Source: Carallia brachiata (Eukaryota > Streptophyta > Magnoliopsida > Malpighiales > Rhizophoraceae). Taken from it: a DNA stretch of 64,000 nt. The notes under the pieces were generated by a model, which made no database searches, had not been told where the DNA came from, and saw nothing but the letters and a program-made list of their open reading frames with translations. The position numbers and the translations under genes were made by a program. The DNA is taken from contig JADCRB010000045.1 in assembly GCA_021464245.1 (NCBI GenBank), forward strand, positions 1,078,468 to 1,142,467, given 5' to 3'. The first letter of the stretch is position 1. The number at the start of each line of letters is the position of its first letter. This document shows positions 50,481-61,999 of the stretch, in pieces.

Positions 50481-51285
50481 AAAGCATAAAGATAAATTTT
50501 GTCTAAAACTTAAAGTGGTTTATTAATTTTTATTTATAATTTTTTTTTAGAAAATTGATACAAAATTTTTTTTTCTGACATAATTATACTCAATCGTTAA
50601 TTTTTCTGCCAATTATACTGACGTGACAACTGACGGAGTGTCACATCAGAGAAGTTGATGACGTGGCAAATGTCACGTCAGCACAGTGATGACGTTGTAT
50701 GTGTCACGTCATCTTAATTGATAATAAAATTTTTTATTTTTTAAAAAAAATTTAAAAACAATTTAAAATACGTTGATATTTAATTAAAAAATGAACTCAA
50801 TTTATTCTTCTAACAAAAAAATTCAATTAATGAAAAGTTAAAAAAAGAACTCAATTTAAAATCAATTTTATCAAATAAAATCGAAATCCTTTAAATTGGA
50901 ATTCTTTTAAAATTAATTTTACTTAATAAAATTAAAATCTTTCAAATGAAAAACCCTTCTGACGATAACTATTTTTATTTTAAAATTTTCATTAAATTGG
51001 GTAATTTTTTTTGTTAGAAAATTAACTTGGGTTCATTTTTTATTAAATATTAATATATTTTAAAAAAAAATTCAGATTTTTAAAAAATAAAAAATGTCAC
51101 ATCATCAACTTGAGATGACGTGGTACTCCGTCAATTACTACATTAGAATAAATGACAGAAAAATTAACAATTTAGTATAATTGTACAACAGAAAAAACTT
51201 TTTGTATCGATTTTCAAAAAAAAAAATATTATAGATAAAAATCAATAAACAGCCTTAAATTTTGAGTAAAATTGACTTTCATACC
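50481..51285. mobile_element. 805-bp foldback transposon (giant-arm MITE) with 8-bp target-site duplication
   Basis: Nearly the whole element is an inverted repeat. Left arm landmarks TTTATTAATTTTTAT, AATTATACT, GTTAATTTTTCTG and TGACGGAGTG recur inverted on the right (51115-51255). Even the inner parts pair: AAAAAATGAACTCAA near 50788 matches an inverted copy near 51035. Exact 8-base repeats GTTTCCTA lie at 50473-50480 and 51286-51293, the size typical of hAT-superfamily insertions. The left arm has about 60 extra bases of TGACGTGGCA/TGTCACGTCA-type short palindromes. No transposase is encoded. Confidence 0.82.
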
Positions 51286-51293
51286 GTTTCCTA

Positions 51294-51880
51294 AATAATG
51301 GATAGGTTAAGATTTTATGAAGCCTGCTGTAGCATTAGCCCGAGAAACCGAAAATTTAAGGGACTACTCACATAAGATCAATAGAAGAATTTACGAATTA
51401 AAAAAAACTGTCTATGGACTTGAGAATATTAAGGCCCTTGCTCAAGCTTTTTTTTTTTTTTTGATGACTAATGGGACAAGCTTTTCATTTTGCGGGTACA
51501 ATTGAAAATGTTTTATGGGGAAAAAAAAAAAAAAAGGGAAATAAAATAACAAAATCACAATTAGATGTTTTACTCTGATAAAGCATTTTTCTGCATCCTA
51601 GAGATCTCGGCCTATAGTTCCACAATTTCCCGGTTGTGTTGCAGCGCACACAGCAAATCATCTTTGATGTCCTGATGGATTCATCCATACCATATGTGGG
51701 GGGCTATGGATGACTTCTCCATTTCCTCATCTCACAAAGTGACCTTCTAAAAAGCAGGCATTTACCTTCTCTATTGCCTGAAATGTAGCCCGGAAGCAAC
51801 TAAACTTCTGGGGAATGAGAGCCTTAAAGTTGAAATTTCATTATCACTACTTTTGACAACTTCAGTTCAAGTTCTATCCT
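51294..51880. other. Intergenic region
   Basis: 51317-51500 has an open frame (ETENLRDYSHKINRRIYELK) with a charged, helical look but no recognised family, interrupted by a poly-T run. 51690-51880 is the likely 3' region of the minus-strand PPR gene. Confidence 0.35.
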
Positions 51881-54008
51881 TTAGGGGTCATGGATTAAGT
51901 CATCTATGTGTGGTACACAACCTACTTCCTTCATGTGGTGTATCAGCAATTTTAAAATGTCATAGACGCACTCTACATGAGAACCCATTTTATCCCCTAC
52001 AACAAAACTGTAGACTTGGTCTCTTACCTCGATCCAACTGCTCCCAGTCTCTTTCTTGCTTCCAATTCTATTAAGCAACCTCCTCATCCTTGCAAACTCA
52101 CCCCATTTGCCTTCAGCAGCATAAATATTTGACAGCACCACGTAAGGCGTAACAAGATTTGGCTTTAAATGAATCAGTCTCTGGGCTGCCAATTTCCCCA
52201 AACTCGGAAATTTATGTGCTTTACAAGCACCAAGAAGTGCACCCCAGACAGTCTCATCAGGCTTAAATGGCATACTCTGTATCAGTTCATAGGCCTCCTC
52301 AACCCTCCCGGCTCTGCCTAGCAAATCTACAATACATCCATATATCTCCTGATTTGGCTCGATCCTATGATCAACAACCATGGAATTGAAGTACCTTAAG
52401 CCTTGTTCTACAAGACCAGCATGACTACAAGCACTTAGAACTGCCATAAAAACTATCTGATCGGGTATGATCCCTGACCTGACCATCTCATCAAACAACT
52501 CAACAGCCTCCGCACCGTATCCATGAGCGCCAAATGCGATCATCATAGAAGTCCAAGAGACCAAGCATTTGCGAGATAATTTACTAAATATTTTATATGA
52601 GTCATTTATATTGCCACACTTGGCATACATATCAATTAAGGCATTCGCCAACTTCAAATTGCCATCAAGACCTCTGCGAACAACCCCCCATGCACCTGTT
52701 GTCCGCAACTCAAAGCTGTGACATTGGCACAGGCTGCAATTACGCTGGTTAAAGTGAAGCAATTTGGACTAAAACCATGTGACTCCATCTGCGAAAAGAT
52801 AAACAGTGCTTCAGTAGAATCCAATCTCTCATATCCTGCTATTAATGTATTCCATGTGATCAGATTTTTTTCATTCATCTCATGGAAGCACTGATTTGCA
52901 TCGGATAAACAACCGCACCTACAATACATGTCTAGTAAAGAATTCATCACGGGAAGATTGGACTCAAATCCAAGTTTAACTATGGCTGCACGTAGTTGTT
53001 TGCCATAATTCAGTGAGCCAATTGAAGCACAAGCTCTAATAGCAATAGAAAAGCTATACGGGTCTGACTCTGCCCCCTCCTGTTTCCACAAAATGCAACT
53101 TAATATTAGGCACTGCCCTTCATACAGTAATCACATGCTGAAAATTGAAAAAATGGGCAATCTTTGGGCTCTCTTACGTAACTTACCAGTAACATTTGCC
53201 TAAAAATTCGAAGGCCGGAATGACCCTGACCTCGGTGAGTATAACCAGCAATCAAAGAAGTCCATGACACAGCATTCTTGTCTAGAATGCCCTGAAAAAC
53301 CAAGCAGGCATCCCTCATGCTGACGCCACAGGCAGCATACATATCAAGGAGTGCATTATCCACGTAGGGATACCCCTCCATGCCACGCTTGAGAGCCAGA
53401 CCGTGAACGGCAGCACCAGAAGAAAGGTCCCCCATGCCTTTGCAGGCCTTAAGCACACTTGATATGGTAAAAGCATTTGGGTCTACAGCTTCATTGTTAA
53501 GCATGTTGCAGAACATAGCCCACGCACGGGTGTGTTCGTTGCAAGATGTGTAGCCGGCAATCATGGCCGTCCACGAAACCACATCTCTGTCGGGAATTTC
53601 GTCGAACAGGGCGCGTGCTTCACTGATTAAGCCGCTGTCGAAGTACGATTTGATGAGATTTGTAGCCAAAACGAAGGGTTCTTTAGGGATGAATGAGGAG
53701 GAGGGTAAAGGGATGGTGGTGGTGGTTGATGAATGGGAAGCAACAAAGGCGTTTTGGGCAGATTGGAGATAGGTTTTAATGATGGGTGGGAATGAATATT
53801 TGCAGTGATTGGTTGCTTTCATGTCCCAGTGCTGCACTTCATCATCATCATCGTCTCTCTCAGGCGGCCGAAGTTGCTCCATCCCAAGTTTACGTGCTTT
53901 TGTCAACATTTTGGCGGCAAAGCCGTTTGAAGAAGGCTGACCAGAGGATGGGATTCCAATATTGCCTAATTTCACCACTCCTCCAATTTGTGACTCACCA
54001 GTTAGCAT
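51881..54008 (-). CDS. PGN: PLS-class PPR protein with E/E+ domain, PGN-like; one apparent single-base loss
   Basis: Organellar RNA-binding PPR protein ending in E/E+ motifs without a DYW domain. Exon 1 is 54008-53187 and exon 2 53079-51881, joined in phase 0 (TTACTG/GTAAGT, GAAACAG/GAGGGG). PPR units include WTAMIAGYTSCNEHTRAWA, WTSLIAGYTHRGQGHSG, WNTLIAGYERLDSTEALF and WTSMMIAFGAHGYGAEAVE. The E region has VWGALLGACKAHKFPSLGKL and SSWIEVRDQVYSFVVGD. The frame slips at 52684-52689, a run of six C where seven would rejoin the frame (QQVHGG then VVRRGLDGNLK). Restored length is about 673 residues. The neighbouring neutral invertase and the sequence suggest the orthologue of Arabidopsis PGN (At1g56570), a mitochondrial PPR protein linked to salt and ABA responses. 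PPR class is certain; the PGN name is inferred. Confidence 0.87.
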
Positions 54009-54949
54009 AATAATAACAATATTTAAGTGAACTTATCCAATTTGTGAGTAAAATAAAATGAGGGCTCTAAATGGTTAGCGTGTCTCACTCAGTTATGGTT
54101 AACGTGTCTCACTCAGTTTTGACGTCGTTCTAAATTAAATGATAAGGTTAAATATACGTAAGTTTTATTAGATCTTAAACAGTTTAGTAATACTTGTTAA
54201 GTTCTGAAATTTACTTTATTACATATATAATGTAGATAATCCGACAAATCTATTAACCACAAACTTTCACAATCTTTCTTAGGTCTCTAGATATTACCTG
54301 CTTATGCAATTCATAAATAAAAAAATAAAACAAAATGACTCCTAAGCATGAGACTTCAAGGCTATAGAAGGGAAGAGGAGACAGAAAGGGGAGTGATCAT
54401 TTTTATCAAATTCTTTGCCATCAGTAGGTTTTTCTGCTTAGATTCCAATGTCAAATTGCAAAATGATCCATATTAGTTACTAGAAGAAGATCAATGACAA
54501 GCAGCAAAACATATTCAGTATTGCGCTCCACCATCACCACCCACACAAAAGTAAAGGAAAAGAGAAATTTGCAAGGGAGAGAGAGAGAGGATGTGTTCTT
54601 AAATCCAAAGTCTATATATTAAGAATGTTGTAATGTGCTTACATACATACATACCAGCGACAAAGCAAAAGTAAGAACAAAGTTGTAGCTTCATGAACAT
54701 TATATTAGTTGGTTCAAGAGCCCAATAATGATGAATCCTTCCCCTCCTAGAAAAGAAAGAGGGTTAACTTTAGCTAACCAATTATCAATCAGATGAATAA
54801 AACTGGCCTATTCTTTGTACACTTCCTTCTAGTTTTTAGAACATTTCGTTTACAATTGGGCGGTTAAAATTGTTTCTTTTTCGTAACTTTTCCTCGTCTA
54901 TCCTAAACTTGTAGCTGTACAGTAAAAAAGCATCCAACTTTCAGTAGGA
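54009..54949. other. Spacer between the PGN-like and invertase genes
   Basis: Holds the upstream region of the PGN-like gene at the left and the likely 3' untranslated region of the invertase at the right (both minus strand). TATGGTTAACGTGTCTCACTCAG-like sequence occurs twice in tandem near 54070-54120. A (GA)n tract lies at 54577-54590. No gene is seen. Confidence 0.45.
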
Positions 54950-57900
54950 TTACACGAGAATCTGAGACTTGGCAGCACCTCGAGAGCACTTCTTCCGGCC
55001 ACTCTTGCTGAGCGCACAAACACATATCTCAAGAAGCTCGTAATCTTCCTCCCAGAATAGCAAGGATGCCAGTTCCGGATTCTCCAAGAGAGTCTTGGAT
55101 GTCAGGAACCCAGCAACTGTCCATGTTTGGTAAAGCCGCGATTGCTTTCCGATAAACTTTCCTGTTCGAGTGTCGTAATACTCAGGCCAGCGGTCCACCG
55201 AGAGCCTCTTCTCAGCCAAAGCAACTGCCTTTTGGGCTAGTTCTAGTCTGTTCATCTTGATGCATGCCAACGTGAACTGAAAAGTAACGAGTAAGAAGAG
55301 TGCTTAAGAAGCCAGAGATCAATTAGACAGTTTGAGAACGAAACACAACCAAGGCCCAAATGCCAAAAGAAGTTCCCATCTTTAACAAGCTACACAAAAA
55401 ATAGTTCCATTTCCATATTTACAAACTAGAGGCTCCATCATTAAAATCCCCAACATTAGAAGAAAGCGATTGAATGAGAAACAAATCAACTGATCCTGCA
55501 ATTAAGTACCCAATCTGAACTTTCAATCGCTGCCACAACTTACAGATGGGAATAGAATATAAGTATACCTGCCACAGAAGTGTAGGCCAAGATCCACCAT
55601 TATGATATGACCAAGGGCTGCAAGGTTCCATCAAGAACAGAAAATTTTAGAGTTTACTCTATTATAGACTGAACCATATGCTCACAAAGAAGGTGTCAGT
55701 TTAATAACAAAAACTCACGTGTTCTTCGGGTCACTGCCAGTGATTATACGCCAATCCTCATACTCGAGTGCAGGGTAACAGATTTTAAGAGGCATGTGTC
55801 CCATGAGGTCATCCCATTTGGCTTCAATTAGGTTCAGAATAGCTTCATTTTGCTTTGGCGTACCCAAAGATGAGACAACGGACCAAAGATTTCCAAGAGT
55901 GAAAAACCTAAAATCCATGTGAGCAGGCTGTAGATTGCCCATCAGATATCCACCTTCCTCTGGTATCCAATCCATGAGCCACGAAGGAATTTGTTCAGGA
56001 TAGATATTGAATTTGTTGGTTGCATCCATTGAATATTCTTCAGTTTTATACCGGTATATCTCATTAATCTTTTTCATGTCTACCCAGTAATATTCTCTAA
56101 TGTGGAATGACAGGGCACTGAGCCTATTGTTGATTGCCCTCACTAAATTCTTGGATCCATCATTCACGGCCAGCATCTCTCGTGAGCACCTTAAAGCAGA
56201 GTAAAATAAGGCCTATGGACACAGAAAGAGGTGAAGCAAGTTAATTCTGATGGCCAAACGTCAGGATAGATGAACAAAACATAACAGAATATAGAAATCT
56301 TATATAGTACCAAACTCAAAGGAAACGAAATGAGAGTTACAGAACAAAAGCAAACATAAGACGACGATCTGAGTGACAATGGAGCCAATAGGAAACATCT
56401 ATTAAACAAAGCCATGAGAGTGTACCAAAAAACAAAGGCATGAGAGGAAGTCATAGATGTCATTTCCATTCTATACACAGATTAAAATCAACAATATTTC
56501 CCATAAACATTCATAATCCAGGCATTAAATTTCCACAAAAACCAATTAAAGACAAAACTAACAGAGTATCTCAACTCTGGGCGATTCCCCAGATAAACAA
56601 TGAAAGATCTAGACATTACCAACAACCTAATCTCTATGCCACAAGTGCAACTCCAAAAGAACAAAATACAATTGTTCCATATTTAAGGATCAGAACAGCA
56701 TCCCTCCATTGTAGATAACCATGCATATAATGGTAACATACACAGCCACATTAAATTGCCAGCAAATACAACAGAAAAAGAACAAAGCAAGCTACCCAAT
56801 AACTCACTTGGATCTCAAGGGGGTGACCATGAATACCCATTCGCCTGTCTATCATACAGGAGCCATCAGTGACCAACAGAGTAGGGAACATATCAAATCC
56901 ATCGGCTAAACACAAGTTTAAGATCAGTTTTATGCCTGTTTGCACATCTACCCTTTCTTGCAATGAATAGTCACCGGTGATTTTCCCATATGCCCTCAAT
57001 AAAATAATCCACCAGAGCCCTATCAAATCAATGAAGAATGATATCTCAGGTTCTATCAATTGACAAGAACAATGGAACCTACTGCTGAAACATAAAAAAA
57101 AGTATAGGACGCCAATTTCACAATTAAAACTTGGACCACAGTGACAATCTGGTGTTTCCAACTTTCCATTCCTGTATACACTAACCAGAATCTACAGGTG
57201 CAACACGACCAATAGCTGATTCACCAAAATCTGGATCCAGAACTTCTTCAGAAGTATTTTCATCGAGAGGCACAGTTCTGACCTTAAAACTGGCTGGCAT
57301 CAATCCCTGCCCAGGACTATAGCAGTCCACTGTTTTCTCCCAACTCTGAGTCATCAACAATAACACAACTGTAAATCTCAGCATAGCAAATATCAATATA
57401 CGGCTATAAATTATGAAATCTGCACTCAAATAAGGCACCAGACAGATGCTTAGCTTGGTTATGAAGGACAGAAAGAAAAAACAAAGACTTGTAATCTAAA
57501 ACCTTGGAACACCAACTAGTCCTATCCCAAGACCAAAAATTAAACAGAAAGAAAAAAGAATATTTCCATAGATTACTGCTAAACATAGTATATTCTCATT
57601 TTAGCTTTTTCTCCAAAAAAAATCATCGCCTTATTTAAAGCAATTATAACAACAGCTCTTGCATAAAAACCACTCAATTGGCGCGAGAAAACATTTTGGT
57701 TGGACATCAATTTGTTTGTTCACTGACAATTAAATGCTCAAAATTGCATCAGAAACTCTAGCAAAATGGCCAAAAACTGACCTTATAATTAAAGCTAAAG
57801 AACAGCTAGAAACAGAAATGTTTTTCATGATTTTTAAGAGACAAAATATGATCATGAGCTGAATTCTTACTGCTAATTTATAGTAATGCTAAGACGAAAA

Positions 57901-58754
57901 AAATAAAATTTATAGACAATTAAATCAGATAAATCAAAAAATTATATCTATATTAAAAAAATACATAAATGAATATATAAGAAGCAGAACCAAAGAATGA
58001 CCTGCAACTGTAAGGTATGAAGCAGAAAATTCCTCACAATCTCCCCTTCTCCTCTTAGCAAGAAGGCAAGAGCTGAAGGCACAAAATCACGAATGAACAC
58101 TTGATCATAATTCAACGGCAGCTTATCTCCAGGATCATTCGCTGCGACAGTCCCAACAGGGCTTCCACAATACTTGACAACCGCATCATTCAACAATTTC
58201 CACCCCTCTTTTTCAATTTGAGATTGTTCTCTCTTGTGACTGACAATCTCAACACCTTTTTCAGCCTCTAATTTCTCTCCATTTACATTTTCTATTACCT
58301 GCTGCTCACTTACAATATTCTCGTCTTTGTCAATCCTTTCAACTGCCAAGGGCTTCACGTTAATCCCGTTTTGCACATAAATTCTTTGAAAATTATTGTC
58401 GTTCACCCTTGTCTCAACAGAAGTGGAATATTCTTTCACTCTTGAAGCAACACTAGCAATAATAATAGAAACATTCCTAGTTGATCCTGATATAAGCCTA
58501 GATTGCCCAAAACATAAATTGGATAAACAAAATGATTTCTGGGTACCAGAATTTCTGCTCGGAAACCCCAAGATACCAAAAGGGTGTGCGAAAAATTGCT
58601 TCTTTTGATAAGAATTGAAGTGATTGCTCGGAAAATTGCAGGACCAAGTATGGTGGTGTTTGGCAGAACCGAAAAGTCCGGAACTTTTCCGAGTTATTAG
58701 GAATCTGCAGGAGGGTTTCATGGCGGAATTGCCAAAGAGACTGATTGAATTCAT
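54950..58754 (-). CDS. INVA: Alkaline/neutral invertase (GH100), organellar type
   Basis: Hydrolyses sucrose to glucose and fructose at neutral to alkaline pH. Six exons: 58754-58002, 57345-57186, 57019-56808, 56212-55719, 55617-55569 and 55276-54950. All junctions are in phase and give 664 residues. The first ~200 residues form a long Ser/Asn-rich N-terminus ([17 protein letters not shown]), as in mitochondrial or plastid isoforms. The GH100 core begins at [20 protein letters not shown] and includes [78 protein letters not shown] and [17 protein letters not shown], all intact. The tail ends [12 protein letters not shown]. With the PGN-like gene beside it, it most resembles Arabidopsis A/N-InvA (At1g56560, mitochondrial). 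Targeting is inferred, not seen. No frame damage, unlike its neighbour. Confidence 0.94.
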
Positions 58755-61700
58755 GGGGTGAGGTTAAGAAACAAAAACAAAATTTCTAAGATGAAGAAAC
58801 TAAGATCTGTGTGTTGTATTTACAATCAATCGAGTAAAGAGAGGATTTTTTTTTTTTGCAAATGAAAAGGCAATAGAAAAAAATTATTGGGAAATGAATC
58901 AAATTATCAGAGACAATGAAGAAAATGAGAAGCGGAAACAGATCGAAAATTGAGACAAAGGGATTTGTGAGGAATAATATAATATAACAATGGCGATTTC
59001 TTGTTTTGTGGTCTGCACGGCAGTGAAGAGAAATAAAGAAAAGAATGGTTCAAATTGGAAAACGTTGCCCCTTTTTATACGAGTGTACGTGTCCTGAAAT
59101 TTTGTGCCGAACCAACTATTATTTTTGAAAGTATATCTAATATTTTTGAAATATAAAAATAACAATTGATTCAAAAATATCAGTTCTAATTTTAAAAATA
59201 ATAATTTTAATTTCATTTAACATATAATTTGATACAAAAATTATCAATCGATCAACATTTATTCTTTTTATATATGGCACCGAAGGAGGTGCCGCGGTGA
59301 AGACCAGTTATTTTCCAGAAAAAATAAAAATAAAAAAAAGACTTCTTAAAAATTGAAATTGAACGAGAACGATGCTCACCATAAGAAAATGAAAATCACG
59401 GGGTGTTAGTATAGATAGCAAAGAGTCTATTATTATTTAATTAAAAATTAAAAATTTAAATTTTAAAAATATAATTACATTAAATATTTATAGAAATATC
59501 TTTATCGCCTTTTTAAGATATTACTTCCGTCAATTTAAATTAATTAATTAAATAAATTAGATATTGAACGGCCAAGAAAAAAAATCACTCTTATCATTTT
59601 TTTTTGCCTGTTTTTATTTTATTCTGTAATATTTAACTGAGACTATATTTTTATAACAAGTAGTTTGCAACAATTGAGTGGTAATGAGACGAAAGTTTTC
59701 TTAATTAGTATGCAAAAACATCATATGATCACCGATGGGTGGCTTCTATAAATCCGTGATCCACTTTTGTCTTTAATTAGTAGTTGTTTTAGATTTACTT
59801 TAGATTCTTCAATTGCTATAATTAAGTGATTTCCCCTGATAATTAATACATTGGATCTAAATATCTTTTGTTTTGTTCTATTTTTTTTCTTTACTTAACC
59901 TAAAAAACAACGGGCTGTCCTCAAGTTGGATCACTTGTTTCTTCCCAAAATAAAGTATTCTCAATTTTAGTATTACTAAATCTCACAAACTTTATGCCAA
60001 AAAAATCTCACAATCCCCTCCACCCCACGGTAAACTGCAAACTACAAAAGATACCAAATATAAATTTCACATGTCACCTAGATATTTTTAAATTTTATTA
60101 CAGAGTTTGATATATTATATAATAATAAAAAAATCATACAAATTATCTAATTATATATAATAATTTATGTATTTATTTTTTTAAAAAATTTTTATAATTA
60201 TTTTATAATTATTAAAATATTGCGATCTAATATTTTTCATTATCTTTTTCCATGCAAAAGTTTGGTGGGCAGGACCTTGACCGAGTCCGAGTGCACAAAA
60301 ACGCGGAATTTGTAAGGTCGGGTTGGCTTTAGATTTTGTTTTCTTCTTCGTTCTTAAATCATGTAGGTATTGCTAAAATAGTCAAGTATAATTCATAGGT
60401 GCTGATTTCTTAGCTTTGCGCAGGTACCACCAAAAGCCAAAACCAGAGATAAGTGCGGGTGACGTGTCCACTAACTAGTAGCCACTAGTTTTCGTTTGGT
60501 AAACCATTGAACACCACCATGGATTGTGTTTTGACCATTCTGAATTTGCCACGTTTTAAAAAGTGCTGAATTGGATTGCACGTTTTGTGCCTTTTTGGGT
60601 CTTTTTCCGCACCTTTATCTTGATGTTATTTTGGTTACAATAACGGATGAGCATTCGTTTTCAGAGTACAAATATTTAATATCAACAGTAAAAAATTAAA
60701 ACATATCAGAAAATTTTTGTTCGAATAGAATGATTCTTTAAATTTTTATAATTATTATAATATTTTTCATAATAAAAAACATATATTATTATTTTTTTAC
60801 TGTAAAAAATATCACAACAATTACTAAAAGTTAAAGCACAATTGTATCTAAATAAAATTTTTAAACGCCAATCTTTCTAATATTGTAACAGTATTTTAGT
60901 GAGAAATGTAGTTTTTTGGATTTAAAAAACGAAAGCCAATCATGATCAAGCTTATCCGGGCTATTTTCCGGAGCCACATCAGATGAAATGGCAATGCTAA
61001 TTCCAGGGCCTAATAAATGAATGAGCAAGTTGAAATCTATGAGGATGGACCCAACCCAGGAGAAGAATGGTGCCAAACTAGCTAACATCTTTGGACTTGG
61101 ACTATTACAAGAGCATGAAAGGAACGATCTCGACAGGCACACTTATTGGAATCTCGGCCTAATCCTACATGAGTCATATTCGATAACTAGATGGCAATCG
61201 AAATGTTCCTCCTACATTGTTGATGAAGATAAGTTCGAGCGAGTGAGAGGAGGTGGCAAATTTTGGACACCTTCCACCACTCTTGGTGCTAAATCTAAAT
61301 CCTTCCACGATTCTTAAAAGTTCTCCATAAATTGGAGCTTTAAGTTTTAATTTTCTTTTTTTTAGTCTTATTATATAAACACAAAAATTAAATATAAAAT
61401 AATTACACGAACTTACTATTTAAATTTAAATGATTAATAGTACCGTATTTACTATTTAATCAATAGTTAAAATTTAAATAGTATATTTACACCATCATTT
61501 TATGCATACATTTTTGTGTATATTTTTCTTCTTTGTTACTGGCAATATGAATATAGTATTGTGTTTTCATAATGTTTTGCAAGCCATGACCTCGAAAATT
61601 AGTTTTTTTTTTTTTTTATTATTTGAAACTGATAATCCAGTGATTAGAAGATAAGAGAGAGCTTAGCCAATTTGTTGCCACCCACACCCACATATAGGAA

Positions 61701-61999
61701 AAACTGCTGGCAATGGGCTACCCTTTATCCTACTCCAGCCCACCCTACACTGATGGAAAATGGAGGCCCAACACAACAGACTTCTAGCGCCAACCCAACA
61801 TGTGAAGGCCCAACACAAAACATTTGGCAAGTGTAAATTTCTGGAGATAAGTTGTCCAATGCGATCGCACCACGTGGAAGATTTGACTGAGACTTGGCCC
61901 CACCTCATCTTCGCCATCTCCTCTCTCTTCGTCCCTCTGTAACATCGGCTTTCTAAGATTTTTTTGTTCTCTCTCTTCCAAAAAACATAAAAAAAAAAA
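58755..61999. other. Intergenic region between divergent invertase and PsbP-domain genes
   Basis: 58755-59080 is the invertase leader and promoter. 59100-59560 and 60060-60240 are A/T-rich with no genes. 60900-61320 has overlapping open frames on both strands (minus: LASLAPFFSWVGSILIDFNL; plus: LANIFGLGLLQEHERNDLDR) that I cannot assign; they may be a gene remnant. 61660-61990 is the likely promoter and leader of the PsbP-domain gene. Confidence 0.4.

Noticed and set aside
60861..61317. Overlapping 93- and 98-codon genes on opposite strands
   Set aside because: Neither has a recognisable family, start context or splice partners. Noted only as a possible gene remnant.
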